Shown: one piece after another, positions 1 through 9,056 of the stretch
How the letters are laid out: each line of letters begins with the position of its first letter
Position numbering within the stretch: the first letter of the stretch is position 1
Assembly (NCBI GenBank): GCA_047639615.1
Contig: JBLIOL010000137.1
Coordinates: 1 to 13,491 of the forward strand
Direction: 5' to 3'
Length of the DNA stretch: 13,491 nt
From: CAYWNK01 sp047639615
GTDB lineage: Bacteria; Planctomycetota; UBA1135; GCA-002686595
Notes under the pieces: model-generated
Told to the model about the DNA's origin: nothing
The model's input: only the letters and a program-made list of their open reading frames with translations
The model's database searches: none
Made by a program: the position numbers and the translations under genes

Positions 1-332
1 CAGGCGCCGACGGCAAAGTCGACAGCGTCAGCCTCAAGGACACCAAGACCGGTGAGATCACCAAGGTGCCTACGGACGGAATCTTCATCGCCATCGGCCA
101 CACCCCGAACAGCGGCATCTTCAAGGGCAAGCTCGACATGAACGAGAACGGCTACATCAACGTCACGCCGGGCCGCTCGTTCACTTCGGTGGAAGGCGTC
201 TTCGCCTGCGGCGATGTGATGGACCACGTCTATCGCCAGGCCGTGACCGCGGCTGGCACAGGCTGCATGGCAGCGATCGACGCGGAGAAGTGGCTCGAGT
301 CTCAGGAAGCACTCGAAGAGGCCAGCGCCTAA
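1..332 (+). CDS. trxB: Thioredoxin reductase, C-terminal part (5' end outside window)
   Basis: This is the last ~109 codons of an FAD/NADPH-dependent thioredoxin-disulfide reductase, a cytoplasmic enzyme that passes electrons from NADPH to thioredoxin. The reading frame is open from base 3, so the gene starts upstream of the window. The visible part holds the end of the NADPH domain (DGIFIAIGHTPNS) and the C-terminal FAD-binding signature ACGDVMD followed by YRQAVTAAGTGCMAAIDAEK, which is diagnostic of low-molecular-weight TrxB. The redox CxxC motif would lie upstream and is not visible. The protein ends with an acidic, Ala/Glu-rich tail. The stop codon TAA is followed two bases later by the ATG of a short-chain dehydrogenase, so the two are probably co-transcribed. 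A TrxB-like ferredoxin/flavodoxin reductase is the main alternative, but the YRQA..AAG.G..AA pattern favours TrxB. Confidence 0.93.
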   Translation, partial: GADGKVDSVSLKDTKTGEITKVPTDGIFIAIGHTPNSGIFKGKLDMNENGYINVTPGRSFTSVEGVFACGDVMDHVYRQAVTAAGTGCMAAIDAEKWLESQEALEEASA

Positions 333-334
333 GC

Positions 335-1117
335 ATGGCCACTACCCAGCACCGGTTGGCGGGACGCCATGTACTCGTCACCGGTGCTGGCACCGGCATT
401 GGCCGCGCCATCGCTTTGCGTTTGGCTGAAGAGGGAGCTTCCCTCAGTCTCTTGGCCCGGGACGCGACGCGCTTGGCGCAAACCGCCGCCGACTGCGCGT
501 CGGATGCTGTGCACGTGGCCTCCTGCGATATTCGCGACAAGGCTGCGCTGGACGCAGCCATGGCAGCGGCGGTCGCAGTCCATGGTCCGCTCTACGCCGC
601 CATTGCCAACGCGGGCGTAGGGGGCGGCAATGAGCCCGGCCCCGAGGACCGCTTCGACGACCTGGTGTCCACCAATCTAAACGGCACCTACTACACCTTT
701 CGCGCAGCCCAAGAGCACCTGATGGAAGGGCCCGGCCCGCGCCACTTAGTCTCTATCGCCTCGATCTTGGGGCGTATTGGCGTGCCCGGCTATTCGGGCT
801 ACTGCGCCTCCAAAGCTGGGCTCGGGGGCTTGGTGCGTTCATTAGCTGCGGAGCTTGGCCTGGCCAATGTGCAGGTCAACGCGATCTGCCCGGGCTGGGT
901 GAACACTGCGATGGCCCACGAGGGCATCGACGGCATGGCACAGGGCATGGGGGTATCCGTCGATGAGGCCACCTCCATCGCCATGTCCGCCGTGCCCATG
1001 GGACGCATGAGCGAGCCCGAAGATGTGGCCGGCATGGTCGCTTGGTTGATCTCGCCCGATGCCCGCGGTGTGACGGGGCAATGCCTCGACATCAACGGCG
1101 GCGCGTTCATGCTGTAG
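335..1117 (+). CDS. Short-chain dehydrogenase/reductase (SDR, FabG-like)
   Basis: This is a 260-residue classical SDR, a cytoplasmic NAD(P)H-dependent oxidoreductase with a single Rossmann fold. The cofactor motif TGAGTGIG is at residues 16-23 and the structural NAG motif at 92-94. The active site is complete: N114, S143, Y156 and K160 (YCASK), with PG at 186-187 and a typical C-terminus (GVTGQCLDINGGAFM). The length is normal for the family. I start it at ATG 335, two bases after the trxB stop, because an upstream in-frame start at 290 would add 15 residues encoded inside trxB that match nothing in SDRs. The close spacing suggests one transcript with trxB. The substrate cannot be read from the sequence: 3-oxoacyl-ACP, acetoacetyl-CoA/3-hydroxybutyrate and generic alcohol or ketone reductases all look alike here. 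A hairpin just downstream probably ends the transcript. Confidence 0.92.
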   Translation: MATTQHRLAGRHVLVTGAGTGIGRAIALRLAEEGASLSLLARDATRLAQTAADCASDAVHVASCDIRDKAALDAAMAAAVAVHGPLYAAIANAGVGGGNEPGPEDRFDDLVSTNLNGTYYTFRAAQEHLMEGPGPRHLVSIASILGRIGVPGYSGYCASKAGLGGLVRSLAAELGLANVQVNAICPGWVNTAMAHEGIDGMAQGMGVSVDEATSIAMSAVPMGRMSEPEDVAGMVAWLISPDARGVTGQCLDINGGAFML

Positions 1118-1121
1118 TGGC

Positions 1122-1145
1122 AGAGCTTGCCACGAGGGCAGCTCT
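1122..1145. terminator. Hairpin in the convergent gap, possible bidirectional terminator
   Basis: AGAGCT (1122-1127) and GCC (1129-1131) pair with GGC (1137-1139) and AGCTCT (1140-1145), giving a 9-bp stem with one bulged T and a 5-base loop. It sits 4 bases after the SDR stop and 16 bases beyond the stop of the minus-strand membrane protein, which is where a shared terminator is expected. No clear U-tract follows on either strand, so factor-dependent ending or simple 3'-end protection is equally possible. Confidence 0.45.
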
Positions 1146-1161
1146 TGGTGGGCCTCGCTGC

Positions 1162-1608
1162 TTAGCGCGTGGCGCCGACGGCGGATCCAAGCATGGTCGC
1201 CATGATGGGCATAAATAGCATGCTTAGCGTGGTTCCCGTCATGCATCCAAGCAGGAGGGTCGAGGTGCCCAGGAAGACTCCGTAGAGAATTGACTCAGCC
1301 TGCGCGCGTTCGGCCGCGAGGCCGAGTAGTAGGCCGAGGACGATGGCGGCGAGAAAGGTGGAGATGCTGGGGATGGTGCCCGTGCCCCAGATCAGCAGCA
1401 TCCAACCGGCTCCCTGGAGCATGGAGGAGCGGTCACGCTCCGCACTCGACTTGCGCATGCGCAGGATTTGCTGCTCATCCTGCACCAGGGCCTCGCGCTT
1501 TAGGTCCTGCACCTCGCTTGGAAGCTGCTGGAAGTGCTCATCAGCTTCTAGTGCACCACGCCGCAACTCCAGATTGGTTGGCTTGTCTTGCTTAAGGCCG
1601 AGTCCCAT
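1162..1608 (-). CDS. Small membrane protein of unknown function
   Basis: I do not recognise this family. The predicted protein has 148 residues. Residues 1-62 are hydrophilic, charged and probably helical (many Glu, Gln, Lys and Arg). Residues 64-145 are strongly hydrophobic, with two or three likely membrane helices around 64-98, 106-127 and 127-145, separated by a short charged turn (AAERAQAES). No catalytic motif is visible. The frame is open further upstream to 1788, but those 60 extra residues are Pro/Arg/Ala-rich and lie out of frame over slyX. The ATG at 1608 has a good Shine-Dalgarno sequence (GAGGAG, 6-base spacing), so it is the start I chose. It lies 94 bases after slyX on the same strand and may share its transcript. 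The real-gene call rests on the Shine-Dalgarno site, the membrane pattern and the hairpin at its end. Confidence 0.72.
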   Translation of the reverse strand: MGLGLKQDKPTNLELRRGALEADEHFQQLPSEVQDLKREALVQDEQQILRMRKSSAERDRSSMLQGAGWMLLIWGTGTIPSISTFLAAIVLGLLLGLAAERAQAESILYGVFLGTSTLLLGCMTGTTLSMLFMPIMATMLGSAVGATR

Positions 1609-1614
1609 GGCCTG

Positions 1615-1620
1615 CTCCTC
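1615..1620 (-). promoter_or_regulatory. Shine-Dalgarno site fixing the start of the small membrane protein
   Basis: On the minus strand the bases read GAGGAG, six bases before the ATG at 1608. This is one of the few good ribosome binding sites in the window, and it argues against the longer open frame that begins at 1788. Confidence 0.7.
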
Positions 1621-1702
1621 GGCCAGCAGGCCTGGCTGACCTAAGTGGAGCTCCCGAAAGGGCGCTCGGGGGGCTGCTGTCGGGAGCGCCGCTGCGGGCC
1701 GC

Positions 1703-1936
1703 TCAGTAGTGGGGCGGCGCTTCCGGATCCGAGCCGGGGGCCTGGGGGGCTTGGCTGTCCTGGCCGGAGGAGCCTGGGCCTGCACCACTAGCCATGTTGC
1801 CTACCTTCTTGCTCAGCTCCTCGATGGTGCCGCGCAGCTCGAGCACGACTCCGTCCAGGGCTTCGATGGTCTGCTCCTGGTAGGTGACCAGCTCTTCGAG
1901 GGAAGTCACGCGGGCTTCGAGGTTGGGTTGGGGCAT
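1703..1936 (-). CDS. slyX: SlyX family protein
   Basis: This is a 77-residue small coiled-coil protein of the SlyX family, whose biochemical role is unknown. The N-terminal half matches the family pattern: EARVTSLEELVTYQEQTIEALD followed by another heptad-rich segment to about residue 48. The protein ends in PPHY, the hallmark SlyX C-terminus. Between these, residues ~50-72 form a Gly/Ser/Pro/Gln-rich linker that makes it slightly longer than the usual ~70 residues. No signal peptide or membrane segment is present, so it is presumably cytoplasmic. No Shine-Dalgarno sequence precedes the ATG. It is the gene after the topoisomerase B subunit on the same strand, 158 bases downstream, beyond a hairpin and a G/C-tract region, so it may have its own promoter. 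Confidence 0.88.
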   Translation of the reverse strand: MPQPNLEARVTSLEELVTYQEQTIEALDGVVLELRGTIEELSKKVGNMASGAGPGSSGQDSQAPQAPGSDPEAPPHY

Positions 1937-1965
1937 GGTTGGTAAGTATGCGGCGGGTTTGGCTC

Positions 1966-2002
1966 GGGGGGAGGTTTGGGGGGACTCGCGGGAGCGCGCG
2001 GG
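1966..2002 (+). other. G-quadruplex motif upstream of slyX
   Basis: Four G-tracts of at least three (1966-1971, 1978-1983, 1990-1992, 2000-2002) are separated by loops of 6, 6 and 7 bases, which meets the common G3+N1-7 definition. The G-rich strand is the template strand for slyX. The motif lies 30-66 bases upstream of the slyX start. Whether it folds or matters is unknown. Confidence 0.45.
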
Positions 2003-2067
2003 CGGTCCGCGGGTGCCGGGGGTCTGTGCCTGCCAGCTCCCGTACTCTGCGCCGAGCCTCTACCCCC

Positions 2068-2087
2068 CCCTTGCCCTGAGGCAAGGG
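2068..2087 (-). terminator. Perfect 8-bp hairpin after the topoisomerase B gene
   Basis: CCCTTGCC (2068-2075) and GGCAAGGG (2080-2087) form a perfect 8-bp stem with a 4-base loop, 7 bases downstream of the TAG stop of the topoisomerase B subunit. On the minus strand the hairpin is followed by a G-run rather than a U-tract, so it is not a textbook intrinsic terminator. It may be a 3' stabiliser or a pausing element for Rho-dependent ending. Confidence 0.5.
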
Positions 2088-2094
2088 CGTGGCT

Positions 2095-4008
2095 CTAGAT
2101 GTCCACTTCTTGGGCGTCTTCCGCGTGCTCCATGATGAAGCGGAAGCGAGCGGAGGGGTCGCGTCCCATGAGCTCGTTCATGACGCGATCGGTCTTGAGG
2201 CCGTCGGCGATTTCGACCCGTAGGATGCGCCGCACGGCGGGGTCGAGGGTCGTCTCCCAGAGGGTCTTGGGCATCATCTCGCCGAGACCCTTGAAGCGCG
2301 TGATCTGCGGTTGGGAGCGGCCATTGCCGTGCTCCTTGATGATGCGATCGCGGTCGACTTCGTCCTCGGCCCAGTAGGTCTCCTTGGCGATGTCGACCCG
2401 GTAGAGGGGCGTCACGGCGATGAAGAGCCGGCCGTCGGCGATCAGCTTGGGCAGATGCCGGTAGAAGAAGGTCAGCAGCAGGGTCGTGATGTGGTGACCA
2501 TCGGAGTCTGCATCGGCCAGCAGGATGATGCGCTGGTAGCGCAGCCTGGAGAGGTCGAAGCTCGGGCCGATGCCGCAGCCCATGGCGGTGATCAGGTCCG
2601 AGAGCTCTTTGTTGTCGAGCACCTTCTTGAGGCCTGCGTCTTCGGTGTTGAGCACCTTACCGCGCAGGGGCAGGATGGCCTGGTGGATGCGGTCGCGGCC
2701 TTGCTTGGCACTGCCGCCTGCAGAGTCACCCTCGACGATGAAGAGCTCGGACTCGGCGCGGTCCTTGCCGGAGCAGTCGGAGAGTTTGCCCGGCAGGGTC
2801 AGGCGGTTGGTGGCGCTCTTGCGCGAGACCGAGGCCGAGGCGGCGCGGCTGGCGGCGCGTGCACGGCTGGCGGCGATGATGCGCGCTACGATGCCTTCGG
2901 CGATAGTGGTGTTGTTGTTGAGCCAACTCTCCAGGGCCGGACGCAAGGCTGCGTCCACGGCGGTCTGTACCTCGGGGTTGTTCAGGCGCTCTTTGGTCTG
3001 GCCCTGGAACTGTGGGTCGGCGATGAACACGGACAAGATCGCCAGCATGCCCTCGCGGATGTCCTCGGGACTGAGCTTGACGCCGCGCGGCACGAGCTTG
3101 TGGGTCTCCAGGTAGTTGCGCATGGCCTTGTTCAGGCCGGCGCGGAAACCGTTCTCGTGGGAGCCACCGGCGCTGGTGGTGATGCCGTTGACGTAGCTGC
3201 GAATGTGCTCGTCGGTGGATTCGGTCCACTGGAAGACGAGCTGGATGCGTACGTCGCCCTCTTTCGAGAGAGTGAAGGCCTCGTCGTGGATCGCTGTGGT
3301 CTTGCGCTCGGCGAGTACCTGCACGAGGTAGTCGGCGATGCCGTTCTCGTGGCGGAAGGACTTGCGCTTGCCGTTCACCTCGTCGATGAAGAGCACCTTG
3401 ACGCCGCTGTGCAGGAAGCTGACCGTTTCCAGTCGTTCCAGCAAGGTCTCGGGGTTAAAGGTGGTGCGCGGGAAGATGGTCGGGTCGGGCGTGAAGGTGA
3501 TCGACGTGCCCGTGCCGCGCACGCTGGCGTCCTTCGCGCGTAGCAGCTTGCTGGCGGGCTTGCCCGCAGCGAACTTCATCTTGTAGCGGTTGCCGTCGCG
3601 CTTGATGACGGCGACGAGCTCCTTGGAGAGGGCGTTGACCACGGAGGCGCCCACGCCGTGCAGGCCGCCGGAGGTCTTGTAGTTGCCGTCGCCGTCGTTT
3701 TGGAACTTGCCACCCGCGTGCAGTTCGGTCAGCACCAGCTCGAGACCGCTCTTGCCGGTCTTCTTGTTCTTGTCCACCGGGATTCCGCGACCGTTGTCCG
3801 ACACGGTGATCGTATCGCCGCTGGCGTGCAGGGTCATGGTGATCTCCGTGGCGAAGCCGTTCATGGCCTCGTCGACGGAGTTGTCGAGGATCTCCCACGC
3901 TAGGTGGTGCAGGCCGCTGCTGCTCACGCCCCCGATGTACATGCCGGGACGCTTGCGCACGGCTTCCAGTCCCTGCAGGACGGTGAGCTGGTCGGCGTTG
4001 TAGGCCAT
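2095..4008 (-). CDS. Type II topoisomerase (gyrase/topo IV) subunit B
   Basis: This 637-residue ATPase subunit works with the adjacent A subunit to pass one DNA duplex through another. The GHKL ATPase domain shows E39/N43/D46 (EILDNSVDEA), DNGRGIP at 71-77 and GGLHGVGASVVNALS at 114-128. The transducer domain carries the QTK loop at 337-339. The TOPRIM domain has EGDSAGG at 426-432, PLRGKVLN at 447-454 and the metal-binding DADSD at 499-503. RFKGLGEM (571-578) and the EVDI end are intact. The length fits compact GyrB/ParE proteins without the insertion of enterobacterial GyrB. Signatures are mixed: DADSDG is ParE-like, while LLLTFFYR and LWETTLDP are more GyrB-like, so I give no symbol. The ATG is two bases after the A-subunit stop with no good Shine-Dalgarno sequence, implying translational coupling. 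The stretch at 380-400 is unusually Ala/Ser/Arg-rich. Confidence 0.95.
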   Translation of the reverse strand: MAYNADQLTVLQGLEAVRKRPGMYIGGVSSSGLHHLAWEILDNSVDEAMNGFATEITMTLHASGDTITVSDNGRGIPVDKNKKTGKSGLELVLTELHAGGKFQNDGDGNYKTSGGLHGVGASVVNALSKELVAVIKRDGNRYKMKFAAGKPASKLLRAKDASVRGTGTSITFTPDPTIFPRTTFNPETLLERLETVSFLHSGVKVLFIDEVNGKRKSFRHENGIADYLVQVLAERKTTAIHDEAFTLSKEGDVRIQLVFQWTESTDEHIRSYVNGITTSAGGSHENGFRAGLNKAMRNYLETHKLVPRGVKLSPEDIREGMLAILSVFIADPQFQGQTKERLNNPEVQTAVDAALRPALESWLNNNTTIAEGIVARIIAASRARAASRAASASVSRKSATNRLTLPGKLSDCSGKDRAESELFIVEGDSAGGSAKQGRDRIHQAILPLRGKVLNTEDAGLKKVLDNKELSDLITAMGCGIGPSFDLSRLRYQRIILLADADSDGHHITTLLLTFFYRHLPKLIADGRLFIAVTPLYRVDIAKETYWAEDEVDRDRIIKEHGNGRSQPQITRFKGLGEMMPKTLWETTLDPAVRRILRVEIADGLKTDRVMNELMGRDPSARFRFIMEHAEDAQEVDI

Positions 4009-4010
4009 AA

Positions 4011-6410
<2,400 letters not shown>

Positions 6411-6417
6411 GCGTCAG

Positions 6418-6424
6418 CCTCTCC
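6418..6424 (-). promoter_or_regulatory. Shine-Dalgarno site for the TTG start of topoisomerase subunit A
   Basis: On the minus strand the bases read GGAGAGG, seven bases before TTG at 6410. Together with an in-frame TGA two codons upstream, this fixes the unusual TTG start. Confidence 0.7.
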
Positions 6425-6434
6425 GTGGCTAGCA

Positions 6435-6456
6435 GGAACGGGCGTAGCCTCGTTCC
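6435..6456 (-). other. Hairpin in the leader of topoisomerase subunit A
   Basis: GGAACG (6435-6440) pairs with CGTTCC (6451-6456), and GGC (6441-6443) pairs with GCC (6447-6449) across a 3-base loop with one bulged T, giving a 9-bp interrupted stem. It lies ten bases upstream of the Shine-Dalgarno site and downstream of a candidate promoter, so it would form in the 5' leader of the topoisomerase mRNA. It could equally be the 3' hairpin of the rho transcript. No U-tract follows. Confidence 0.4.
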
Positions 6457-6473
6457 GGGGTGTGCGTGGCGTA

Positions 6474-6502
6474 AAGATAGAGCGGCGGCCGGGCCCAAAC
6501 AA
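6474..6502 (-). promoter_or_regulatory. Candidate sigma70-type promoter for the topoisomerase genes
   Basis: The minus strand carries TTGTTT (6497-6502) and TATCTT (6474-6479) with a 17-base spacer. These match 3 of 6 and 4 of 6 consensus positions of the -35 and -10 boxes with ideal spacing. The site lies in the 168-base gap between the rho stop and the TTG start of subunit A, so the topoisomerase pair may be expressed independently of coaE-rho. This is a pattern match only. Confidence 0.35.
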
Positions 6503-6578
6503 CTGGAGCCTGCCGCCGATGAGTGGGATTCCCGATCCATCGCCAAACGCCGGACGAGGGAGCGGGTTCGTGTGGGGT

Positions 6579-8033
6579 CTAGGAGCCGATGGTCATCAAG
6601 AACTCGCCGTTGACCCGGGTCTTGCTCATCTTGTTGATCAGCATCTCCATGGCCTCGACGGGGTCCAACTCGTTGAGCACCTTGCGCAGCATCCAGACGC
6701 GCTCGATCTCTTCGGGGGTGAAGAGCAGCTCCTCCTTACGGGTGCCGGAGCGGTTGATATCGATGGCGGGGAAGATGCGGCGGTCCGACAGACGTCGGTC
6801 CAGGACGATTTCCATGTTGCCGGTGCCCTTGAACTCCTCGAAGACGACCTCGTCCATCTTGGAGCCGGTTTCGATCAGGGCCGTACCGAGGATCGTGAGC
6901 GAGCCACCGTCCTCGATGTTGCGCGCGGCGCCGAAGAAGCGCTTGGGGAACTGCAGGGCGGTGGCCTCGAGGCCACCGGAGAGCAGCTTGCCGTTGCTGG
7001 GGGCCTCGGTGTTGCAGGCGCGTGCGAGGCGCGTGATCGAGTCCAAAAGGATGATCACGTCCTCGCCGGCTTCCACCAGGCAGCGGGCCTTCTCGATGAC
7101 CATGTCGGCCACCTGAATGTGGCGCGCGGCGGGCTCGTCGAAGGTGCTGGAGACGACCTCGACGTTGTCGCCCGTGATGGTGCGCGAGAAGTCGGTGACC
7201 TCCTCGGGGCGCTCGTCGACCAGCAGGATGATCAGCTTGGCGTCGGGCGTGTTGGTCACGACGCTGCGGGCCAGCATGTGCAGCAGCACGGTCTTACCCG
7301 TACGCGGCGGCGCGACGATCAGGCCGCGCTGGCCTTTGCCGAGCGGTGTGATCAGGTCGACGATGCGCATCTCGAGGGGATTTTCCTCGGTGCCTTCGAG
7401 GATCATGCGCTCGTCCGGGTAGACGGGCGTGAGCTCCTTGAAGGGCGCGCGCATCATGGCGTCCTCGGGCTCCATGCCGTCGATGTCGACGAGCTCGCCC
7501 AGGCACAGGTACTTCTCGCCTTCGGCGTTGGGGCGCAGGAAACCGGTCAGGGTCATGCCGCGCACAATGCCGAATTTCTCGATAATCGAGTGCGGTACGA
7601 AGACGTCCTCGGAGGCCGGAATCAGGTCCGCATGGGTGGTACGCAGGAAATAGTGGCCTTTGTCCCAGACGTCGACGACACCCTCCACGTGCACGGGGAT
7701 GTGCGCGCGAATGCGGCGCTGGGTGATTTCCCAGATGGCGTCGCGGCGGGTGCGGCCGACGAAGTCGTCGACCTTTTCCTTCTCCGCGAGCTCGTGCATC
7801 TCGTTCACGTTGAGCGCCAATAGCTCCCCGTGCTGCATGGCCTTGGGCTTGGTCTTGCGCCGTGTCTTGGGCAGCTCGGCGACCAGCTCGGCAACAGCTT
7901 CCTCGTCCAGTTCGCGGGGTAGGGCCTCGTAGTCGATGTAGACCGTTTGGACCTTGCCCGCACGCTGGGTGGGGGTGTTGTAGCGCTTGCCCGGGTAGGG
8001 CTTCTTGTAGCGATTCTTCTTGTAAGCAGACAT
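6579..8033 (-). CDS. rho: Transcription termination factor Rho
   Basis: This 484-residue hexameric RNA-dependent ATPase and helicase releases transcripts from RNA polymerase. Residues 1-65 form a basic, Tyr/Lys/Arg-rich extension absent from the 419-residue E. coli protein. The Rho N-terminal helical module follows (~75-107, NVNEMHELAEKEKVDDF), then the cold-shock-like primary RNA-binding domain (~115-170). The RecA-type motor has Walker A APPRTGKT at 241-248, Walker B VIILLDSITRLARA at 326-339, the Q-loop region LSGGLEATAL at 351-360, and the R-loop/GSKMDEVVFEEFKGTGNME stretch at 390-408. All key motifs are intact. The ATG start is preceded by no Shine-Dalgarno sequence. The gene lies 46 bases downstream of coaE on the same strand and is probably co-transcribed with it. 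Confidence 0.97.
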   Translation of the reverse strand: MSAYKKNRYKKPYPGKRYNTPTQRAGKVQTVYIDYEALPRELDEEAVAELVAELPKTRRKTKPKAMQHGELLALNVNEMHELAEKEKVDDFVGRTRRDAIWEITQRRIRAHIPVHVEGVVDVWDKGHYFLRTTHADLIPASEDVFVPHSIIEKFGIVRGMTLTGFLRPNAEGEKYLCLGELVDIDGMEPEDAMMRAPFKELTPVYPDERMILEGTEENPLEMRIVDLITPLGKGQRGLIVAPPRTGKTVLLHMLARSVVTNTPDAKLIILLVDERPEEVTDFSRTITGDNVEVVSSTFDEPAARHIQVADMVIEKARCLVEAGEDVIILLDSITRLARACNTEAPSNGKLLSGGLEATALQFPKRFFGAARNIEDGGSLTILGTALIETGSKMDEVVFEEFKGTGNMEIVLDRRLSDRRIFPAIDINRSGTRKEELLFTPEEIERVWMLRKVLNELDPVEAMEMLINKMSKTRVNGEFLMTIGS

Positions 8034-8079
8034 CGTCGCTGGGGGAGGGTAGAGACGCGTATGTGCGTCCCGGGGTGTC

Positions 8080-8706
8080 TTAGTGGCCGAGTTCGCGCAG
8101 GATCGCGTCGATCGCGTGGGCTAGTTCGGTCAGGCTGACCTCGCCGGCTATGACGAAATCGGCTCTGGATCGCTTTGTGTCGAGCGGGAGCTGGGCGGCT
8201 TCCCGGCGAGCCACCTCACCGGGCTCCCATCCACGTGAGGCCACGGCGCGACGGTCGCGCTCCGCATCGGAGACCTCGACGAACACGAGATGATCGCATT
8301 CGGCCATCAGGTGGTGCTGAGGGTCATTCTCCATAAGGAGAGGCACATCCAGCACGACCCGCGGGACGCCAGCCCTACGGGCCTGGTCCAGGTCGGCCAG
8401 GATCCTGGCACGAACACGGGGGTGGGTCCAGCTTTCGAGCCAAGTCCGCTCCACTGGTTCTCCGAAAATACGAGCCGCGAGGGCCACCCGATCCGGAATT
8501 CCTTGCTCATCCAGGGCCCCGGGTCCGTAGCGCTCGACCAAGGCGGCGCAGCCCTCGGTGGACTCCAAAACCTCTCGGGCGATGGCGTCGGCGGAAAGAA
8601 TCCGACCTTTTTCGCCGGCCAGAAAGGCCGCCACAGTGGATTTTCCGGCGGCTACGCCCCCAAGGACTCCGAGGACCAAAGGGTGGCTGGGGGAGGGGTT
8701 AGGCAT
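8080..8706 (-). CDS. coaE: Dephospho-CoA kinase
   Basis: This 208-residue P-loop kinase catalyses the last step of coenzyme A synthesis, the ATP-dependent 3'-phosphorylation of dephospho-CoA. The Walker A motif GGVAAGKST is at residues 16-24, the substrate-side segment SADAIAREVL at 38-47, and the family signatures THPRVRARI and LDVPLLMEN at about 93-101 and 118-126. The lid/CoA-domain pattern VFVEVSDAERDRRA follows. The length is typical. It is the first gene of the minus-strand block and is followed 46 bases later by rho. The start is ATG at 8706, with no Shine-Dalgarno sequence; a -10-like TACAAT only nine bases upstream raises the possibility of a leaderless or nearly leaderless mRNA. Confidence 0.94.
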   Translation of the reverse strand: MPNPSPSHPLVLGVLGGVAAGKSTVAAFLAGEKGRILSADAIAREVLESTEGCAALVERYGPGALDEQGIPDRVALAARIFGEPVERTWLESWTHPRVRARILADLDQARRAGVPRVVLDVPLLMENDPQHHLMAECDHLVFVEVSDAERDRRAVASRGWEPGEVARREAAQLPLDTKRSRADFVIAGEVSLTELAHAIDAILRELGH

Positions 8707-9056
8707 GGTTACGCATTGTACGGGCTGGAAATGGGAGATCGGGCCGCAGGGATCCCTGAAGGGGGGTAACTGGGGCAGCGCACCTGACTAGAAGGCCCCT
8801 CGGAGCCCTCCGGATTCTTGGGTCCCGACCTGATTGACCCCAGGTTAGGGCCGTGGCGGAACACAGCAAGGAAGCCCTTCTCGCTTGTCGCCGCAAGGCA
8901 TGTCGGTTATCACTTCGCTAACGAGCCCTTCGGTGCTGCGCGAGCATCGCGTCCAAACCGACGGACTCCACTCCCCCCGACCATCTCAGCGACCTCCGCC
9001 CCCCGGCGAAGTGCCGCGTCCCCCCCTGCTTAGCCCCTTCCCGGGGTAATGGCCGC
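8707..9056. other. 350-base divergent intergenic region, no convincing gene
   Basis: This region separates coaE (minus) from the coiled-coil gene (plus) and should hold both promoters. It contains the palindrome CAGGGATCCCTG at 8747-8758; a 7-bp inverted repeat GTCGGTT (8902-8908) / AACCGAC (8956-8962) enclosing 47 bases that include a small CGCG-agcat-CGCG hairpin; and three runs of six or seven C at 8973, 8999 and 9020. Short open frames on both strands lack family features. No Shine-Dalgarno sequence precedes the ATG at 9057, and I found no clear promoter for that gene. A small structured RNA is possible but unsupported. Confidence 0.5.
8715..8720 (-). promoter_or_regulatory. Possible -10 element for coaE
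   Basis: The minus strand reads TACAAT (5 of 6 match to TATAAT), ending nine bases before the coaE ATG. A start site the usual 6-7 bases downstream would fall within about two bases of the ATG, giving a nearly leaderless mRNA. No good -35 box is seen 17-18 bases upstream, so this is weak. Confidence 0.28.

Noticed and set aside
1609..1788. N-terminal extension of the small membrane protein
   Set aside because: These 60 codons overlap slyX out of frame and are Pro/Arg/Ala-rich; the Shine-Dalgarno-backed ATG at 1608 explains the gene better.
2311..3543. A 410-codon plus-strand open frame opposite the topoisomerase B gene
   Set aside because: The opposite strand encodes an unmistakable GyrB/ParE protein with all motifs; this frame is its shadow.
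8766..8815. tRNA-like stretch (GTAACTGGGGCAGCGCACC)
   Set aside because: It resembles a D-arm and anticodon-stem sequence, but no T-arm GTTCRAAYC pattern, acceptor pairing or 7-base anticodon loop can be assembled.
8838..8880. Possible SRP RNA core (CCAGGTTAGG ... GCGGAACACAGCA)
   Set aside because: It partly resembles the AGGTCAGG...GGAA...AGCAG loop, but spacing and pairing around the tetraloop do not fit, and no closing long helix is seen. An Infernal run with the bacterial SRP models would settle it.
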